From: Candidatus Gastranaerophilales bacterium
GTDB taxonomy: Bacteria; Cyanobacteriota; Vampirovibrionia; Gastranaerophilales; Gastranaerophilaceae
Reading direction: 5' to 3'
Length of the DNA stretch: 47,464 nucleotides
Assembly: GCA_944323955.1 (NCBI GenBank)
Contig: CALUUK010000012.1
Coordinates: 1-47,464 of the forward strand
Shown here: positions 46,267-47,464 of the stretch, piece by piece
How the letters are laid out: every line of letters starts with the position of its first letter
Position numbering within the stretch: position 1 is the stretch's first letter
Translations under genes and position numbers: made by a program
The notes under the pieces: generated by a model
Seen by the model: the letters and a program-made list of their open reading frames with translations, nothing else
Database searches by the model: none
Told to the model about the DNA's origin: nothing

Positions 46267-46302
46267 TTTAGTATATTGGTATATTAATACCAATATACTA
46301 AA
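46267..46302. promoter_or_regulatory. 16-bp perfect inverted repeat between divergent genes
   Basis: TTTAGTATATTGGTAT (46267-46282) and its exact reverse complement (46287-46302) enclose ATTA. It lies between the divergent NimA-like and nuclease genes, so an operator is more likely than a terminator. The inner GGTAT...ATACC dyad differs from the 46213 palindrome, suggesting a second regulator. Confidence 0.5.
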
Positions 46303-46383
46303 TAGTCAATTGTTTTTTACAGAATAAAATATATTTTATATTTGTATATTATTTTCTTTATTATTTTATGTATAATAATATCA

Positions 46384-47370
46384 ATGAAAACAAATATAAT
46401 AATATTATTATTATTCGCATTAACATTTAGTGTAAATCTTGCATCTGCTGAAGCAAATTCCCATAAAGTTATCAAGGTTATTGATGGTGATACTGTATAT
46501 ATTGATTTTAATGATAACGGAATTCCTGAGCAAAATGAAAAAGTTCGTATTAATGGAATTGATACCTTTGAAACTAAATTAAATGACAGTTTAGAATGGC
46601 AAATGAAACTTTATGGCTTATCACAAGACAAAGCCTTAGGACTTGGGTATTATGGGAAAGAGTTTGCTAAAAAAGAGCTACTAAATAAACCTGTAAGAGC
46701 GGAATACACAGCAGAAGAAAAGTTTGACAAGAATAACAGACACTTGATGTCGCTTTACTATGATTGCAATAGACATGGTAAATGCAAGAGCTATGAAAAA
46801 GAAGTGCTGAAAGCAGGACTTGCTACAATTTATACAAAATCAAACCTTGCAGATGAATTAAAAACTTATGAGAATACAGATAAAATAAAACAAAATGCTA
46901 AAAGAGCACATAAATTAAATCTTGTTGTATTAAATTATAAAAACGGTAAATATCACAAAATTACTTGTGAATACGCTTTTTTAGCTAGTCAACAAGAGTT
47001 AATTAAAAAGACTTCAAAATATATCCCTTCATCTTGTTGTTTTAATATCCCAAAAAGAAAACAGCATAATTATCCACATAAAGACATTAAATTAAATAGA
47101 GATATATCTCTGTATTTTGTTGACCCCACAAAAAATGAATTTCCTAAAAATGAATGCACATCTCCTAACTGTAAAGCATTATTGAATATTATTCAAAGTG
47201 CAAATAATACAATAGATTTTGCTTTATATGGATTTAATGAACAAGATGACATTTTAGATGCTCTAATTCAAGCACAATACAGAGGAGTTAAATTACACAA
47301 AGCCTACTTTACCCCAATAATCTATCTAACCGTACAACTCAACCTGGACAAAAAACTACAACGACACTAG
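46384..47370 (+). pseudogene. Exported SNase-phospholipase D protein, truncated by a repeat
   Basis: From ATG 46384 the product has a Sec signal (MKTNIIILLLFALTFSVNLASA), then a thermonuclease (SNase-like) domain with VIDGDTVYIDF, RINGIDTFETK and GYYGKEFAKKELL, and then a phospholipase D-like domain that begins SANNTIDFALYGFNEQDDILDALIQAQYRGVKLH. After about residue 304 (near 47296) the PLD fold, including its HxK motif, does not continue. The last 23 residues are unrelated. At that point the DNA matches 43215 (CACAAAGCCT-CTTTACC), so a repeat or insertion has probably cut the gene. Its start lies far from any IS, and no second half is in view. Confidence 0.7.
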
Positions 47371-47398
47371 ATTATAATTTATATTTCATGTAAAAGAA

Positions 47399-47445
47399 CA
47401 ACCAGTTCCGGAATATTTGACAACCAGTTTCGGAATTTTGGGACA
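47399..47445 (+). repeat. IS-end-like tandem 22-bp repeats
   Basis: CAACCAGTTCCGGAATATTTGA (47399-47420) is followed by a second copy CAACCAGTTTCGGAATTTTGGGACA (47421-47445). Read from the other strand it begins TGTCCCAAAATTCCGAAACTGG, with a second TTCCGGAACTGGTTG. TG/CA ends with multiple terminal repeats are a feature of IS21-type elements. No transposase remains in the window. Confidence 0.5.
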
Positions 47446-47464
47446 GTTAGATAAAAATTTTTAA

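Overview
The window is AT-rich and coding-dense and carries about 50 credible protein genes, two intact tRNAs and several unusual repeats. It looks like a Gram-negative, fermentative anaerobe. Outer-membrane biology is suggested by an AsmA-like protein, a small beta-barrel candidate ending in Phe, a Wzx-like flippase and a capsule-type glycosyltransferase. Anaerobic stress chemistry is suggested by a class I hybrid-cluster protein, a flavin reductase-rubredoxin fusion and an NsrR-like Rrf2 regulator. Several predicted proteins share a short N-terminal leader ending in a Phe-Gly-like motif. From memory this fits the non-photosynthetic gut relatives of Cyanobacteria (Vampirovibrionia/Melainabacteria, Gastranaerophilales), but that placement is an inference and no marker gene here proves it.

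Layout. 1-182: the end of a structured RNA-like segment with a perfect 50-bp direct repeat. 249-3395: pyruvate kinase, an FMN flavoprotein, a small tagged membrane protein and the flavin reductase-rubredoxin fusion. 3459-6177: two tRNA genes, each preceded on its 5' side by two tandem imperfect copies of its own 5' half carrying a hairpin in the D-arm. Between them lie a glycosyltransferase and a flippase that overlap tail to tail. 6200-12898: housekeeping genes (ROK kinase, HPF, LeuD, TyrRS, CysE, a split chromate-transporter pair, HNH protein). 12899-19220: a six-gene minus-strand operon (ligA, membrane protein, SIMPL lipoprotein, HisC-HAD fusion, hisB, papain-like protein). 19274-25210: decarboxylase, radical SAM, EamA and AsmA genes. 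25254-37236: a tagged GAPDH paralogue, adenine deaminase, two giant HTH-repeat (NUMOD1-like) proteins, a tagged AAA ATPase, an acyltransferase, a secreted GH13 enzyme and another tagged small protein. 37369-40810: CDF transporter, OMP candidate, DUF3737-type protein and EamA transporter. 40811-47464: an accessory region with metal control (metallothionein plus CsoR), HxlR/metallo-hydrolase, a nitrosative-stress operon and a truncated SNase-PLD protein, interspersed with repeats that look like decayed insertion-sequence ends.

The most interesting signals are: (i) the tRNA 5'-half copies at two unrelated tRNAs, whose inserted hairpins share one core motif; (ii) a Phe-Gly N-terminal leader on at least seven otherwise unrelated proteins, including a divergent GAPDH and a Cys-His-Asp papain-like protein; (iii) a tandem pair of proteins built almost entirely of NUMOD1-like helix-turn-helix repeats (six and eight copies) without any nuclease domain; and (iv) a clean CsoR-type promoter in front of a 39-residue metallothionein.
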